A stretch of DNA of 51,619 nt from Cellulomonas sp. IC4_254 (GTDB taxonomy: Bacteria; Actinomycetota; Actinomycetes; Actinomycetales; Cellulomonadaceae): assembly GCF_011603975.1 (NCBI RefSeq), contig NZ_JAANNB010000004.1:1-51619 (forward strand), in the 5' to 3' direction. This document shows positions 44,404 through 51,619 of this stretch, piece by piece. The translations under genes were made by a program, and so were the position numbers. Position 1 is the stretch's first letter, and each line of letters opens with the position of its first letter. The notes beneath the pieces were generated by a model. That model was not told the origin of the DNA. It ran no database searches and saw nothing but the letters and a program-made list of their open reading frames with translations.

Positions 44404-44749
44404 CTCGCCCGTCTCGTCCCTGCCGCCGGTCCCGCGGCCCGTCGTCGATTGTGCCGGGGATCTGGCGCGGTTTCCAGCGGCGGACGGGTGGACCGCGCCA
44501 GCATCGGGGCGGTCGTCGGGTGAACCGCGTCGCGAATCGCGCCAGGGCTGGTGAGCGGACTGAATCGGTTCGGGCTGAACCGATTCGCGACACGGTCTTG
44601 AACAACTGCTGGCGCGGTTGTACTGTCCTCATCAGTGCAGTTCAGCCGACGCACCAGGGACCTCGGTCCCAGGGAACGGTCGCCGGCCGGGCAGCCCCCC
44701 GCACGTCACCAGAACGGCGTCACCGCGCCGCGCAGGATGGAGGACCACC
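44404..44749. promoter_or_regulatory. Shared regulatory region between the MerR-like gene and whiD
   Basis: No gene. Three exact copies of ctggcgcggt: 44462-44471 (+), 44492-44501 (-) and 44609-44618 (+). A perfect 10-base inverted repeat gaatcggttc/gaaccgattc lies at 44562-44586 just upstream of the whiD -35 box. The third decamer falls within the -35/-10 spacer. Confidence 0.6.
44598..44626 (+). promoter_or_regulatory. Promoter of whiD
   Basis: TTGAAC (44598-44603), 17-base spacer, TACTGT (44621-44626). Near-consensus housekeeping-type promoter about 120 bases before the ATG, leaving a ~115-base leader. Confidence 0.65.
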
Positions 44750-45052
44750 ATGGCCGAGATCTCCCGCCTTCCGGGACCCGTGATGGAGCTCTGGGAGTGG
44801 CAGTACGAGGGCGCGTGCCGCGACGCCGACCAGGACCTGTTCTTCCACCCCGAGGGTGAGCGGGGCGCCGCGCGCCGCCGCCGCGCCGAGGCCGCCAAGG
44901 CCATCTGCGCCACCTGCCCGGTGATCAACGAGTGCCGCGAGCAGTCCCTCGCGGTCCGCGAGCCGTACGGCGTCTGGGGCGGCCTGTCCGAGGACGAGCG
45001 CACGGCCGTGCTGGCCGAGCGCGCCGGCCGCACCACCCACCAGGCGATCTGA
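44750..45052 (+). CDS. whiD: WhiB-like iron-sulfur transcription factor, WhiB3/WhiD type
   Basis: A 100-residue Wbl protein binding a [4Fe-4S] cluster. The four cysteines are C23, C53, C56 and C62 (CxxC inside ICATCPVINEC), followed by the GVWGG turn and a basic end. The N-terminal LPGPVMELWEWQYEGACR and FFHPEGERG place it with Mycobacterium WhiB3 and Streptomyces WhiD rather than WhiB1. GGATGGAGGACC precedes the ATG at 44750. Such proteins act by binding the principal sigma factor and respond to redox or NO. Neighbours (BldM-like gene, groES) agree with this assignment. Confidence 0.92.
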   Translation: MAEISRLPGPVMELWEWQYEGACRDADQDLFFHPEGERGAARRRRAEAAKAICATCPVINECREQSLAVREPYGVWGGLSEDERTAVLAERAGRTTHQAI

Positions 45053-45146
45053 GCCTCGGCGGCGCGAGCCGCCCGGTGGCCTGAGGGCCGCCACCTGAAC
45101 GTGGCGACCGAGCGCGGTGCGACACCGCGCGGTCGCCGTCCACGAG

Positions 45147-45182
45147 CGACGGGGCCCCTCCGCATGCGGAGGGGCCCCGTCG
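45147..45182 (+). terminator. Terminator after whiD
   Basis: A 36-base perfect palindrome (18-base arms, 45147-45164 and 45165-45182) centred on gcatgc, about 95 bases after the whiD stop. Confidence 0.75.
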
Positions 45183-45249
45183 TGCTGTCCGGGGTCCGGC
45201 CGCCCGCGCCGCGGCACAGGCCACGCCGGGCACGCCCGGCAGGCCCCGC

Positions 45250-45316
45250 GAGTGCACATCCGACGCGTCGACTGCACATCCCCTGGGTAGGCGCTCGACG
45301 CGTCGGATAGGCACTC
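45250..45316. repeat. Composite palindromic repeat with an MluI-type core
   Basis: tgcacatccgacgcgtcga at 45253-45271 and, on the other strand, tgcctatccgacgcgtcga at 45313-45295 (17 of 19 identical). Each core gacgcgtcga is flanked on both sides by TGCxxATCC-like boxes: a second tgcacatcc at 45272-45280 and aggcgc/taggcactc boxes on the right. The 67 bases can fold as a long imperfect hairpin with 22-base outer arms. Confidence 0.75.
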
Positions 45317-45417
45317 GGCGCACAGACGGTCACCCGGCCGGGCGGCGGGTCGGTGCAGGGGCGCCGGCGCGGCGGGGCGGCGGTCCTGCCGACGTGCGTC
45401 TCGCGCGCCCCGGACGC

Positions 45418-45455
45418 GACGAGGGCCCCCTCCGTCCACGGAGAGGGCCCTCGTC
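45418..45455 (-). terminator. Terminator after groES
   Basis: 18-base arms (45418-45435 and 45438-45455) with one mismatch, 36 bases beyond the groES stop. Confidence 0.75.
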
Positions 45456-45490
45456 AGGCGTCCGCCGGCCGCACGGGCCGGCGGGGGGCG

Positions 45491-45787
45491 TCACTTGGTG
45501 ACGACCGCCAGGATGTCGCGCGCGGAGAGGATGAGGTACTCCTCGCCGTCGTACTTGACCTCGGTGCCGCCGTACTTGCTGTAGATGACCTTGTCACCGA
45601 CCGTCACGTCGAGCGGGACGCGGTTGCCGTTGTCGTCGATGCGACCCGGACCCACGGCCAGGACCTCGCCCTCCTGGGGCTTCTCCTTGGCGCTGTCCGG
45701 GATGACGAGACCGGAGGCGGTCGTCTGCTCCGCCTCGAGCGTCTTGACGACGATGCGGTCCTCGAGCGGCTTGATGGAGACCGACAC
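45491..45787 (-). CDS. groES: Co-chaperonin GroES
   Basis: A 98-residue GroES (Cpn10): [40 protein letters not shown] with the mobile loop around residues 17-35, the [42 protein letters not shown] core and typical length. The GTG at 45787 is set by GGGGAGG six bases upstream. No groEL follows; a terminator stands right after the gene, so GroEL must be encoded elsewhere. Two CIRCE operators and a good promoter lie upstream, so HrcA repression is expected. Confidence 0.97.
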   Translation of the reverse strand: MSVSIKPLEDRIVVKTLEAEQTTASGLVIPDSAKEKPQEGEVLAVGPGRIDDNGNRVPLDVTVGDKVIYSKYGGTEVKYDGEEYLILSARDILAVVTK

Positions 45788-45882
45788 AGCGGACCTCCCC
45801 TTCGCGTGTGAGTGCTGCCTGATGTCCGTTGTCGCCCCGTCGGTCCTGCCGTCGTCGCGGGTGCCGGCCGAACTGCGGTGCG

Positions 45883-45909
45883 CTGGCACTCCCACGAGGA
45901 GAGTGCCGA
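45883..45909 (-). promoter_or_regulatory. CIRCE operator 2 upstream of groES
   Basis: CTGGCACTC, nine bases, GAGTGCCGA: the CIRCE layout with a less perfect outer base pairing. It lies just downstream of the -10 box. An extra half-site agcactc is at 45912-45918. Confidence 0.8.
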
Positions 45910-45914
45910 TCAGC

Positions 45915-45943
45915 ACTCTAGGAACCCGTTAGCACTCGGTCAA
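45915..45943 (-). promoter_or_regulatory. Promoter of groES
   Basis: On the minus strand TTGACC (45943-45938), 17-base spacer, TAGAGT (45920-45915). The -35 box falls inside the spacer of CIRCE 1. Confidence 0.8.
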
Positions 45944-45955
45944 GGCGAGTGCCAA
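45929..45955 (-). promoter_or_regulatory. CIRCE operator 1 upstream of groES
   Basis: TTAGCACTC, nine bases, GAGTGCCAA: near-perfect match to the HrcA-binding CIRCE element (TTAGCACTC-N9-GAGTGCTAA). Confidence 0.92.
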
Positions 45956-46037
45956 CGTCGGCGGGCTCCGCGTCACATCCGTCCGGCCCCGTCGCGGCGC
46001 CGGACGCCGGGCCGCGACGCCGTGCGAGGATCGCGGG

Positions 46038-47237
46038 ATGGACGCGTCCGGCCTCGCCAAGCTGCTCAGCCCCGAGGGCTGGGCCCTGCTGTCCGCCCTG
46101 CCCCCGTACGACGAGCGGCACGCGATGGCCCTGTCGGAGCGGCTGCGCCGGGACGGCTTCGACGCGGACCTCGTGGCCGCCGCGCTCACCCAGTCCCGGC
46201 TGCGCGCGAAGGCGCACGACAAGCTCGGCGAGTTCGCCGACGGCATGCTGTTCACCCCCGCGGGGCTGGAGCAGGCGACCCGGCTGGTCGTGGCCGCCCA
46301 GCACGCGCGCCGGTACGCGGCCGCGGGCGTCACGCGGGTCGCCGACCTGACCTCCGGCCTCGGCGCGGACGCGATGGCGTTCGCCGGGGTCGGGCTGCGG
46401 GTGCTCGCGGTCGACGCCGACGAGACCACCGCCGCGCTGGCCACGATCAACCTGCGCGCGTTCCCCGAGGCCGAGGTCCGGCACGGCGACGGCCTCGCGG
46501 TCGACCTGGCCGCCGAGGGGGTCGACGGCGTGTACGCCGACCCCGCGCGCCGCACCACCGGCGGCAGCCGCGTGTTCGACCCGGCCGCCTACGCCCCGCC
46601 GCTCGACGACGTCCTCGCGCTCCGCGACCGCGTGCCCGCCCTCGGCCTCAAGCTCGGCCCGGGGGTGCCGCACAGCGCGCTGCCGGACGACGCCGAGGCG
46701 CAGTGGGTGTCGGTGGACGGCGACGTCGTGGAGCTCGGGCTGTGGTTCGGCCCGCTCGCGCCCGAGGGTCCCGGCCGGTCGGCGCTGCTGCTCGGCGCGG
46801 GCGGCGGGTCCGCCCTGCTGCGCGCGGCCGCCGAGCCGGTCCGCGCCGAGGTGGGGCCGGTCGGCGGCTACCTGTACGAGCCCGACGGTGCGGTGATCCG
46901 CGCCGGCCTGGTCGCGGACGTGGCCGCCGAGGTGCACGGACGGCTCGTGGACAGCACGATCGCCTACGTGACCTCCGACGCGCTGCACGCGACCCCGTTC
47001 GCCACGGCCTACCGCGTGCTCGACACCCTGCCGTTCGGGCTCAAGCGGCTGCGGGCCTACCTGCGCGAGCGCGACGTCGGGTCGCTGACGATCAAGAAGC
47101 GCGGCACCGCCGTCGTCCCGGAGCAGCTGCGCCGCCAGCTGGACCTGCGCGGCACGACCGCCGCGACGATCGTGCTCACCCGCGTCGCCGGCCAGCAGCA
47201 GGTGCTGCTCGTCGAGCCCGTCGGCGCCGCCGCATGA
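46038..47237 (+). CDS. SAM-dependent methyltransferase with THUMP-like domain
   Basis: A 399-residue protein. After an N-terminal helical region, VADLTSGLGADAMAFAGVGLRVLAVDAD (about 106-133) is the SAM-binding motif I of a class I Rossmann methyltransferase, and GVYADPARRT gives a motif IV-like acidic/DPxR site. The C-terminal ~90 residues (LRAYLRERDVGSLTIKKRGTAVVPEQLRRQL) match the THUMP-like domain seen in actinobacterial homologues, suggesting an RNA substrate. The target is unknown. ATG 46038 has a -10-like GAGGAT six bases before it, possibly leaderless. Its stop overlaps the next gene (ATGA). Confidence 0.87.
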   Translation: MDASGLAKLLSPEGWALLSALPPYDERHAMALSERLRRDGFDADLVAAALTQSRLRAKAHDKLGEFADGMLFTPAGLEQATRLVVAAQHARRYAAAGVTRVADLTSGLGADAMAFAGVGLRVLAVDADETTAALATINLRAFPEAEVRHGDGLAVDLAAEGVDGVYADPARRTTGGSRVFDPAAYAPPLDDVLALRDRVPALGLKLGPGVPHSALPDDAEAQWVSVDGDVVELGLWFGPLAPEGPGRSALLLGAGGGSALLRAAAEPVRAEVGPVGGYLYEPDGAVIRAGLVADVAAEVHGRLVDSTIAYVTSDALHATPFATAYRVLDTLPFGLKRLRAYLRERDVGSLTIKKRGTAVVPEQLRRQLDLRGTTAATIVLTRVAGQQQVLLVEPVGAAA

Positions 47238-48382
47238 CCACGCCGGCCCGGCTGCCGTTCGCGCGGTCCGAGCGGTCGACCGTCGGGATCGAGTGGGAGC
47301 TCGCGCTCGTCGACGCCGACTCCGGGGACCTGCGCCAGGTCGCCAGCACCGTGCTCGACGCCGTGCGACCCGCCGGCGCCGCCGAGCACCCCGCGATCAA
47401 GCAGGAGCTGCTGCTCAACACCGTCGAGGTCGTGTCCGGGGTGTGCCGCACCGTCGGCGAGGCCGGCGCCGACCTGCAGCGCGCGATCGACGAGGTCCGC
47501 ACCGTCACCGACCCGCTGCGCGTCGAGCTGATGAGCGCGGGCACGCACCCGTTCGCCCGCTGGGCGCAGCAGAAGGTCACCGACAAGCAGCGGTACGCCA
47601 CCCTGATCGACCGCACGCAGTGGTGGGGCCGGCAGATGCTGATCTACGGCGTGCACGTGCACGTCGGCATCGAGGACCGGGACAAGGTGCTGCCGATCTC
47701 CCGGGCGCTGCTCACGACCTTCGCGCACCTGCAGTCGCTGTCCGCGTCCAGCCCGTTCTGGGGCGGCAAGGACACCGGGTACGCGTCGAACCGGGCGCTG
47801 ATGTTCCAGCAGCTGCCGACCGCCGGGCTGCCGTTCCAGTTCGAGCGCTGGGACCAGCTGGAGGCGTACGTCGGCGACATGCTGCACACCGGGGTCATCG
47901 ACGCGTTCGACGAGGTCCGCTGGGACGTCCGGCCGTCGCCGCGGTTCGGCACGATCGAGGCCCGGATCTGCGACGGCTCCCCCAGCCTGCTGGAGGTGAC
48001 CGCGCTCGCCGCGCTGACGCACTGCCTGGTCGAGCACTTCTCCACGCTGCTGGACCGCGGCGAGGAGCTGCCCACGATCCCGCCGTGGTTCGCGCAGGAG
48101 AACAAGTGGCGCTCGGCGCGCTACGGCATGGACGCCATCATCATCACGAACGCGGCGGGCGACGAGGAGCTGGTCACCGACGCCGTCGGGCGGCTGCTGG
48201 TCGACCTGGCGCCCGTCGCCGAGCGGCTCGGCTGCGCGGCCGAGCTCGACGCCGTGCGGGTCATCCTGCGCAAGGGCGCGTCGTACCAGCGGCAGCGGGC
48301 GGTGGCCCGGCGCAACGCGGGGGAGCTGGACGCGGTCGTGGCGTCGCTGGTCGCCGAGATGCGGGCGGGCCGGCCGCTCTGA
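47234..48382 (+). CDS. YbdK-type carboxylate-amine ligase (glutamate-cysteine ligase 2 family)
   Basis: A 382-residue GCS2/YbdK protein. ATG 47234 overlaps the methyltransferase stop. Family marks: STVGIEWELALVDADSGDL at the start, KQELLLNTVEVVSGVCRTV, MSAGTHPFARW, GVHVHVGIEDRDKVL, RPSPRFGTIEARICDG and ENKWRSARYGMDA. These proteins ligate glutamate to cysteine in vitro, often weakly; the natural product is uncertain in an actinobacterium that presumably uses mycothiol. Coupling to the methyltransferase gene is close but functionally unexplained. Confidence 0.9.
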   Translation: MTTPARLPFARSERSTVGIEWELALVDADSGDLRQVASTVLDAVRPAGAAEHPAIKQELLLNTVEVVSGVCRTVGEAGADLQRAIDEVRTVTDPLRVELMSAGTHPFARWAQQKVTDKQRYATLIDRTQWWGRQMLIYGVHVHVGIEDRDKVLPISRALLTTFAHLQSLSASSPFWGGKDTGYASNRALMFQQLPTAGLPFQFERWDQLEAYVGDMLHTGVIDAFDEVRWDVRPSPRFGTIEARICDGSPSLLEVTALAALTHCLVEHFSTLLDRGEELPTIPPWFAQENKWRSARYGMDAIIITNAAGDEELVTDAVGRLLVDLAPVAERLGCAAELDAVRVILRKGASYQRQRAVARRNAGELDAVVASLVAEMRAGRPL

Positions 48383-48442
48383 CGCGGCACCGGGCGCCGC
48401 CCGCGGGGCCGACGCCCTCGCCGGCCGGCGGACCCGAGCGCG

Positions 48443-49501
48443 TCAGACCGTGACGGTCTCCAGCGGCATCGTCGAGTCGACGCCGATCGCGAAGTCCGAC
48501 GCGGGCAGCCCGCGGCGCACGACCGCAGCGCCCAGGGCGGCGATCATCGCGCCGTTGTCCGTGCAGTACTTGATCGGCGGGATCCGCAGGTCGATCCCGG
48601 CCGCCGCGCACCGCTCGGCCGCGAGGTCGCGCAGCTGCGAGTTCGCGGAGAACCCGCCGCCGACGACCAGGGTGTCGACGCCGTGCTTCTGGCAGGCCGC
48701 GATCGTCTTGGCGGTGAGCACGTCGGCGACCGAGGCCGCGAACGACGCCGACACGTCCGCCAGCGGGATCTCCTCGCCGGCGTCCTCGCGCGCCTCGACC
48801 CAGCGGGCCACGGCGGTCTTGAGGCCGGAGAAGGAGAAGTCGTACGCGTGCTTCGCCTGGTCCTTGGCGGCGGTGAGCCCGCGCGGGAACCGGATCGCCG
48901 TCGGGTCGCCCTGGCGCGCCAGCCGGTCGATGTGCGGGCCGCCGGGGTACGGCAGGCCGAGCAGGCGGCCGACCTTGTCGAACGCCTCTCCCGCCGCGTC
49001 GTCGAGCGTGGAGCCGAGCTCGTGCACGCCCGTGACGACGTCGTCGATCAGCAGCAGGCTGGAGTGGCCGCCGGACACGACGAGCGCCATGACCCGGTCC
49101 GGGAACAGCCCGTGCACCAGCTCGTCGACGGCCGCGTGGCCGATGACGTGGTTCACGCCGTACAGCGGCTTGCCGAGGCCGTAGGCCAGCGCCTTGGCCG
49201 CGGCGGTGCCGACGGTGAGCGAGCCGACCAGGCCGGGGCCTGCCGTGACGGCGACCGCGTCGACGTCCGCGAGCGTGACCCCTGCGGTGTCGAGCGCGCG
49301 CTCGATGGTCGGGATCATCGCCTCGAGGTGGGCGCGGGAGGCGATCTCCGGGATGATCCCGCCGAACCGGGCGTGCTCGTCCATGGAGGACGCGACGGCG
49401 TCGACCAGGAGCTCGCTGCGGTCGGCGTGGGCGCGGACCAGGGCGACCCCGGTCTCGTCGCAGGACGTCTCGATCCCCAGGACGAGGGGCGCTTCAGGCA
49501 T
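48443..49501 (-). CDS. tsaD: tRNA N6-threonylcarbamoyladenosine synthase subunit TsaD
   Basis: Transfers the threonylcarbamoyl group onto A37 of ANN-decoding tRNAs, with TsaB and TsaE. From ATG 49501 the protein has 352 residues: [16 protein letters not shown] (Kae1 start), the metal ligands H-x3-H in [11 protein letters not shown] near residue 115, [11 protein letters not shown], and [11 protein letters not shown] near the C-terminus. A TAGACT box seven bases before the ATG suggests a leaderless message, so the longer in-frame upstream extension is not used. Confidence 0.96.
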   Translation of the reverse strand: MPEAPLVLGIETSCDETGVALVRAHADRSELLVDAVASSMDEHARFGGIIPEIASRAHLEAMIPTIERALDTAGVTLADVDAVAVTAGPGLVGSLTVGTAAAKALAYGLGKPLYGVNHVIGHAAVDELVHGLFPDRVMALVVSGGHSSLLLIDDVVTGVHELGSTLDDAAGEAFDKVGRLLGLPYPGGPHIDRLARQGDPTAIRFPRGLTAAKDQAKHAYDFSFSGLKTAVARWVEAREDAGEEIPLADVSASFAASVADVLTAKTIAACQKHGVDTLVVGGGFSANSQLRDLAAERCAAAGIDLRIPPIKYCTDNGAMIAALGAAVVRRGLPASDFAIGVDSTMPLETVTV

Positions 49502-49508
49502 GCCCCCG

Positions 49509-49514
49509 AGTCTA
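49509..49514 (-). promoter_or_regulatory. Leaderless -10 box of tsaD
   Basis: TAGACT on the minus strand with seven bases to the ATG. It gives tsaD its own promoter, separate from tsaB-rimI. Confidence 0.5.
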
Positions 49515-49607
49515 GGCCGCGCGCCGCGGTCCTCGGGCGCGCGGAGTGTGACACGGTTCACCCAGGCAACCGGGATGACCGGCGGGTGGTTGCGCATTCA
49601 ACCGATC

Positions 49608-50252
49608 ATGAGCATCGACACCGCACCGTCGTCCGCCGCCGACCTCCGCGTCCCCCAGGAGGTCGTGGACCTGGTGTTCCGGGACGCCCGCACGGTGAAC
49701 ACGTTCACCGACGGCGAGGTCACGGACGAGCAGGTCCGCGCCGTCTGGGACGTCGTCCGCTGGGGCCCGACCGCGATGAACTCCCTGCCGCTGCGCCTGC
49801 TGCTCGTCCGCTCGGGCGAGGGCCGCGAGCGCCTCGTCGACCACATGAACGAGGGCAACAAGGCCAAGACCCGGCGCGCGCCGCTGAGCATCGTCGTCGC
49901 CGCCGACGTGGACTTCCACGAGCACCTGCCCCGCCTGGCCCCGCACATGGCCGGCGCGCGCGAGAACTTCGCGGGCGTCGAGGACGTCCGCGCCCGGATG
50001 TCCCGCGACAACGCCTTCCTGCAGGCGGGCTACCTGATCGTCGGCCTGCGCGCCGCCGGGCTGCACGTCGGGCCGATGACCGGCTTCGACGCCCCCGGGC
50101 TGGACGCCGACCTGCTGGCCGGCTCGGGCTGGCGCTCGATCATGGTGCTGAACGTCGGCAGCGCGCCGGAGGACGTCGAGGGCTTCGCCATGCCGGCCTC
50201 GCACCCGCGCCAGGGCCGCCTCGACTTCGAGGACGTCGCGCGCTCCCTCTGA
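49608..50252 (+). CDS. Nitroreductase-family protein, RutE-like
   Basis: A 214-residue FMN-dependent oxidoreductase of the nitroreductase superfamily, closest in pattern to RutE/3-hydroxypropanoate dehydrogenase-like proteins: DLVFRDARTVNTFTDGEVTDEQVRAVWDVVRWGPTAMNSLPLRLLLV near the start (RT-FMN contact and PTxxNxxPxR), and LQAGYLIVGLRAAGLHVGPMTGFD in the second half. The ATG at 49608 lacks a clear ribosome site. It is oriented against its neighbours and interrupts the usual tsaB-rimI-tsaD run. Its in vivo substrate is unknown. Confidence 0.88.
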   Translation: MSIDTAPSSAADLRVPQEVVDLVFRDARTVNTFTDGEVTDEQVRAVWDVVRWGPTAMNSLPLRLLLVRSGEGRERLVDHMNEGNKAKTRRAPLSIVVAADVDFHEHLPRLAPHMAGARENFAGVEDVRARMSRDNAFLQAGYLIVGLRAAGLHVGPMTGFDAPGLDADLLAGSGWRSIMVLNVGSAPEDVEGFAMPASHPRQGRLDFEDVARSL

Positions 50253-50270
50253 CACCCGCGCCCCGCGCGC

Positions 50271-50312
50271 ACGAGGGCCCCGCACCGGAGCACACCGGTG
50301 CGGGGCCCTCGT
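50271..50312. terminator. Bidirectional terminator between nitroreductase gene and rimI
   Basis: Perfect 18-base arms (50271-50288 and 50295-50312), 6-base loop, between the convergent stops. Confidence 0.85.
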
Positions 50313-50325
50313 CGCGTCCGGCCGG

Positions 50326-50868
50326 TCAGGCGCGGCGGCGCATGGTCCAGGCGTCGACGTTCTCCGGCTGGTAGTAGCCCTTGCGCCGGCCGAACCGCTC
50401 GAAGCCCGCGCCCTCGTACAGCCGCAGCGCCGGCTCGTTGTCGACCCGCACCTCCAGCAGCACGTCGCCGGCGCCGAGCTCGCGCGCGTGCGCGAGCAGC
50501 GCGTCCAGCAGCATCCGGCCGACCCCGCGCCCCTGCACGTCGGGGCGGGTGCCGACGGTCATCACCTGGCCGTCGTACCCGTCGAACCACAGGCCCGCGT
50601 AACCGACCAGCTCGCCCGAGGCCCGGTCCTGCGCGCCGACGTACCACCGGCCCGGGCCCGTGATCTCCTCGGCCAGGGACGTCCGGGACCAGGCGCCGGC
50701 GCCGAACAGCGCCTCCTCCAGGTCCTCGAGCACGTCGAGGTCCGCGGCGACCAGCGGCCGGAGCACGACGTCGGCGGCCCGTCTCCCGGCGACCTCCGGG
50801 GCGGCGGCCTCCGGGGCGGCGGCCCCCGGGGCCGTCCCGTGCGGCGCGTCGTCCGCGGGCGAGGTCAT
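50326..50868 (-). CDS. rimI: Ribosomal-protein-alanine N-acetyltransferase RimI
   Basis: A 180-residue GNAT acetyltransferase; E. coli RimI acetylates the N-terminal alanine of ribosomal protein S18. After a ~30-residue Ala/Pro-rich start the GNAT core follows: VLRPLVAADLDVLEDLEEALFGAGAWS, the acetyl-CoA loop DVQGRGVGRMLL, LEVRVDNEPALRLYEGAGFERFGRRKGYYQP. The WS and KGYY motifs are typical of RimI. The ATG at 50868 overlaps the tsaB stop (ATGA). Confidence 0.93.
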   Translation of the reverse strand: MTSPADDAPHGTAPGAAAPEAAAPEVAGRRAADVVLRPLVAADLDVLEDLEEALFGAGAWSRTSLAEEITGPGRWYVGAQDRASGELVGYAGLWFDGYDGQVMTVGTRPDVQGRGVGRMLLDALLAHARELGAGDVLLEVRVDNEPALRLYEGAGFERFGRRKGYYQPENVDAWTMRRRA

Positions 50869-51584
50869 GCGCGCGCCCGCTTCGCGGCGACCGGCGGCAC
50901 GGCGTCCGGGCGGCGCAGGTAGAGCGGCTCGGTGGGCAGCACGAGGCCCTCCCCGCCGACCGCGAGCCGCGCCAGCGCGACCCGCGCGAGGTCGGCGGCG
51001 TCGACGGCGTCCGGGGTGCCGGGGGTGGGCGGCAGCAGGTCCGGGTACAGCGCGGTGCCCGGGCCGACCAGCAGCAGCCCGGCCAGGTCCTGCTCGGCGA
51101 CGGCGGCCGGGGTCGCGACGGACGGGCCCTCGACGGCCTCGACCGACGGCGCGGTGCCGGCGCCCACGACCGCGCGGTACCGGGCCCAGTAGACCTCCTT
51201 GCGGCGCGCGTCGGTCAGCACGAGCACGTCCCGCCCGTCGGGGTCCGGGCCCGCGCCGGACGCGGCGGCCGTGACGGTGGCGAGGGCCAGCGCGTCGAGC
51301 GACGACACCCCGTGCACCGGGACGCCGAGCGCCAGGCCGAGCGTCCGGGCGGTGACCAGGCCGACCCGCAGGCCGGTGAACGGCGCCGGCCCGGTGCCGG
51401 CCACGACGGCGGTCAGGTCGGTGCGCGCGACGCCCGCCTCGGCCAGCACCGCGTCGAGCAGCGGGGTCAGGGTCTCCGCGTGCCGGCGGGACTCGCCGGT
51501 CGACCGGGTGGCGAGGGTGCGGCCGGCGTCGTCGACGACGGCGGCGGACGCGGCGGCGGAGGTGTCGAGCGCGAGGACGGGCAC
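50865..51584 (-). CDS. tsaB: TsaB, partner subunit of tRNA t6A synthesis
   Basis: A 239-residue Kae1-like ASKHA protein lacking the metal ligands of TsaD, as expected for TsaB. It opens VLALDTSAAASAAVVDD, has the RRHAETLTPLLDAVLAEAG segment, and VVAGTGPAPFTGLRVGLVTARTLGLALGVPVHGVSSL, the TsaB signature region. GTG 51584 follows an AAGGAA site. Next in such operons is usually tsaE, which would lie beyond the window edge. Confidence 0.94.
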   Translation of the reverse strand: MPVLALDTSAAASAAVVDDAGRTLATRSTGESRRHAETLTPLLDAVLAEAGVARTDLTAVVAGTGPAPFTGLRVGLVTARTLGLALGVPVHGVSSLDALALATVTAAASGAGPDPDGRDVLVLTDARRKEVYWARYRAVVGAGTAPSVEAVEGPSVATPAAVAEQDLAGLLLVGPGTALYPDLLPPTPGTPDAVDAADLARVALARLAVGGEGLVLPTEPLYLRRPDAVPPVAAKRARA

Positions 51585-51619
51585 CGGTGGGTTCCTTCGG
51601 GTCGGGGGCCGGGGGTCGG

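Larger units (their letters stand above)
45053..45490. other. 438-base gap between whiD and groES
   Basis: I see no gene here. It holds the whiD terminator (45147-45182), a composite palindromic repeat (45250-45316) and the groES terminator (45418-45455), annotated separately. Remaining sequence is GC-rich without recognisable features. Confidence 0.6.

Noticed and set aside
45812-47233. In-frame upstream extension of the YbdK-type ligase
   Set aside because: It runs through the groES promoter and the methyltransferase gene in another frame; the ATG at 47234 starts exactly at the family N-terminus and overlaps the previous stop.
49502-49597. Longer N-terminus for TsaD
   Set aside because: The extra 32 residues lack any Kae1 similarity, and a -10-like box sits just before the ATG at 49501.

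Overview
The window is very GC-rich (well above 70% by eye) with frequent GTG starts, many 4-base ATGA/GTGA overlaps and several leaderless promoters. Gene content and order (phosphoketolase-pta-ackA, guaB3, guaB, a BldM-like regulator, a WhiB3/WhiD-type protein, groES, tsaD/rimI/tsaB) point to a high-GC Gram-positive actinobacterium, most likely a Cellulomonas-like member of the Micrococcales. The genus is an inference; no rRNA is present. About 46 protein-coding genes and a set of hairpin terminators and operators can be supported. I see no tRNA, rRNA, CRISPR array, insertion sequence or prophage.

Layout. 0.2-6.2 kb: phosphoketolase, phosphotransacetylase and acetate kinase, which split sugar phosphates to acetyl-phosphate and turn that into ATP/acetate or acetyl-CoA. 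6.3-27 kb: a complete Gram-positive type IV pilus locus. On the plus strand are a prepilin peptidase and a TPR-GGDEF diguanylate cyclase. On the minus strand is one long, tightly coupled run: a conservon (CvnA-like kinase, roadblock protein, DUF742 protein, Ras-like GTPase), a soluble Aer-type PAS protein, pilB, pilT, pilC, two major-type pilins, three minor pilin-like proteins, pilM, pilN, pilO and a secreted RCC1 beta-propeller. 27.3-30.4 kb: an aldehyde dehydrogenase, a VOC protein and a divergent AraC-type regulator. 30.4-36 kb: a fructose PTS operon (DeoR repressor, 1-phosphofructokinase, EIIA, EIIBC, then EI). 36.2-45 kb: GuaB3, a DJ-1/PfpI protein, an exonuclease, an HTH-MurA fusion, GuaB, a BldM-like regulator, a MerR-like regulator with a degenerate B12-binding-like domain, and WhiB3/WhiD. 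45.5-51.6 kb: HrcA/CIRCE-controlled groES without groEL, a THUMP-like methyltransferase, a YbdK-type ligase, and the t6A/RimI genes tsaB-rimI and tsaD, separated by a nitroreductase.

The most interesting part is the conservon-PAS-pilus run (about 22.2-27.0 kb leading into 10.5-22.2 kb). A Ras-like GTPase switch and an Aer-like sensor lacking a chemoreceptor domain are translationally linked to the pilus extension and retraction ATPases. This suggests a GTPase-based control system for twitching or pilus dynamics in an actinobacterium, analogous to but distinct from Myxococcus MglA/MglB. Second-tier items are a secreted RCC1 protein closing the pilus operon, a palindromic composite repeat between whiD and groES, a cluster of operator-like repeats in front of whiD, and the HTH-MurA fusion.
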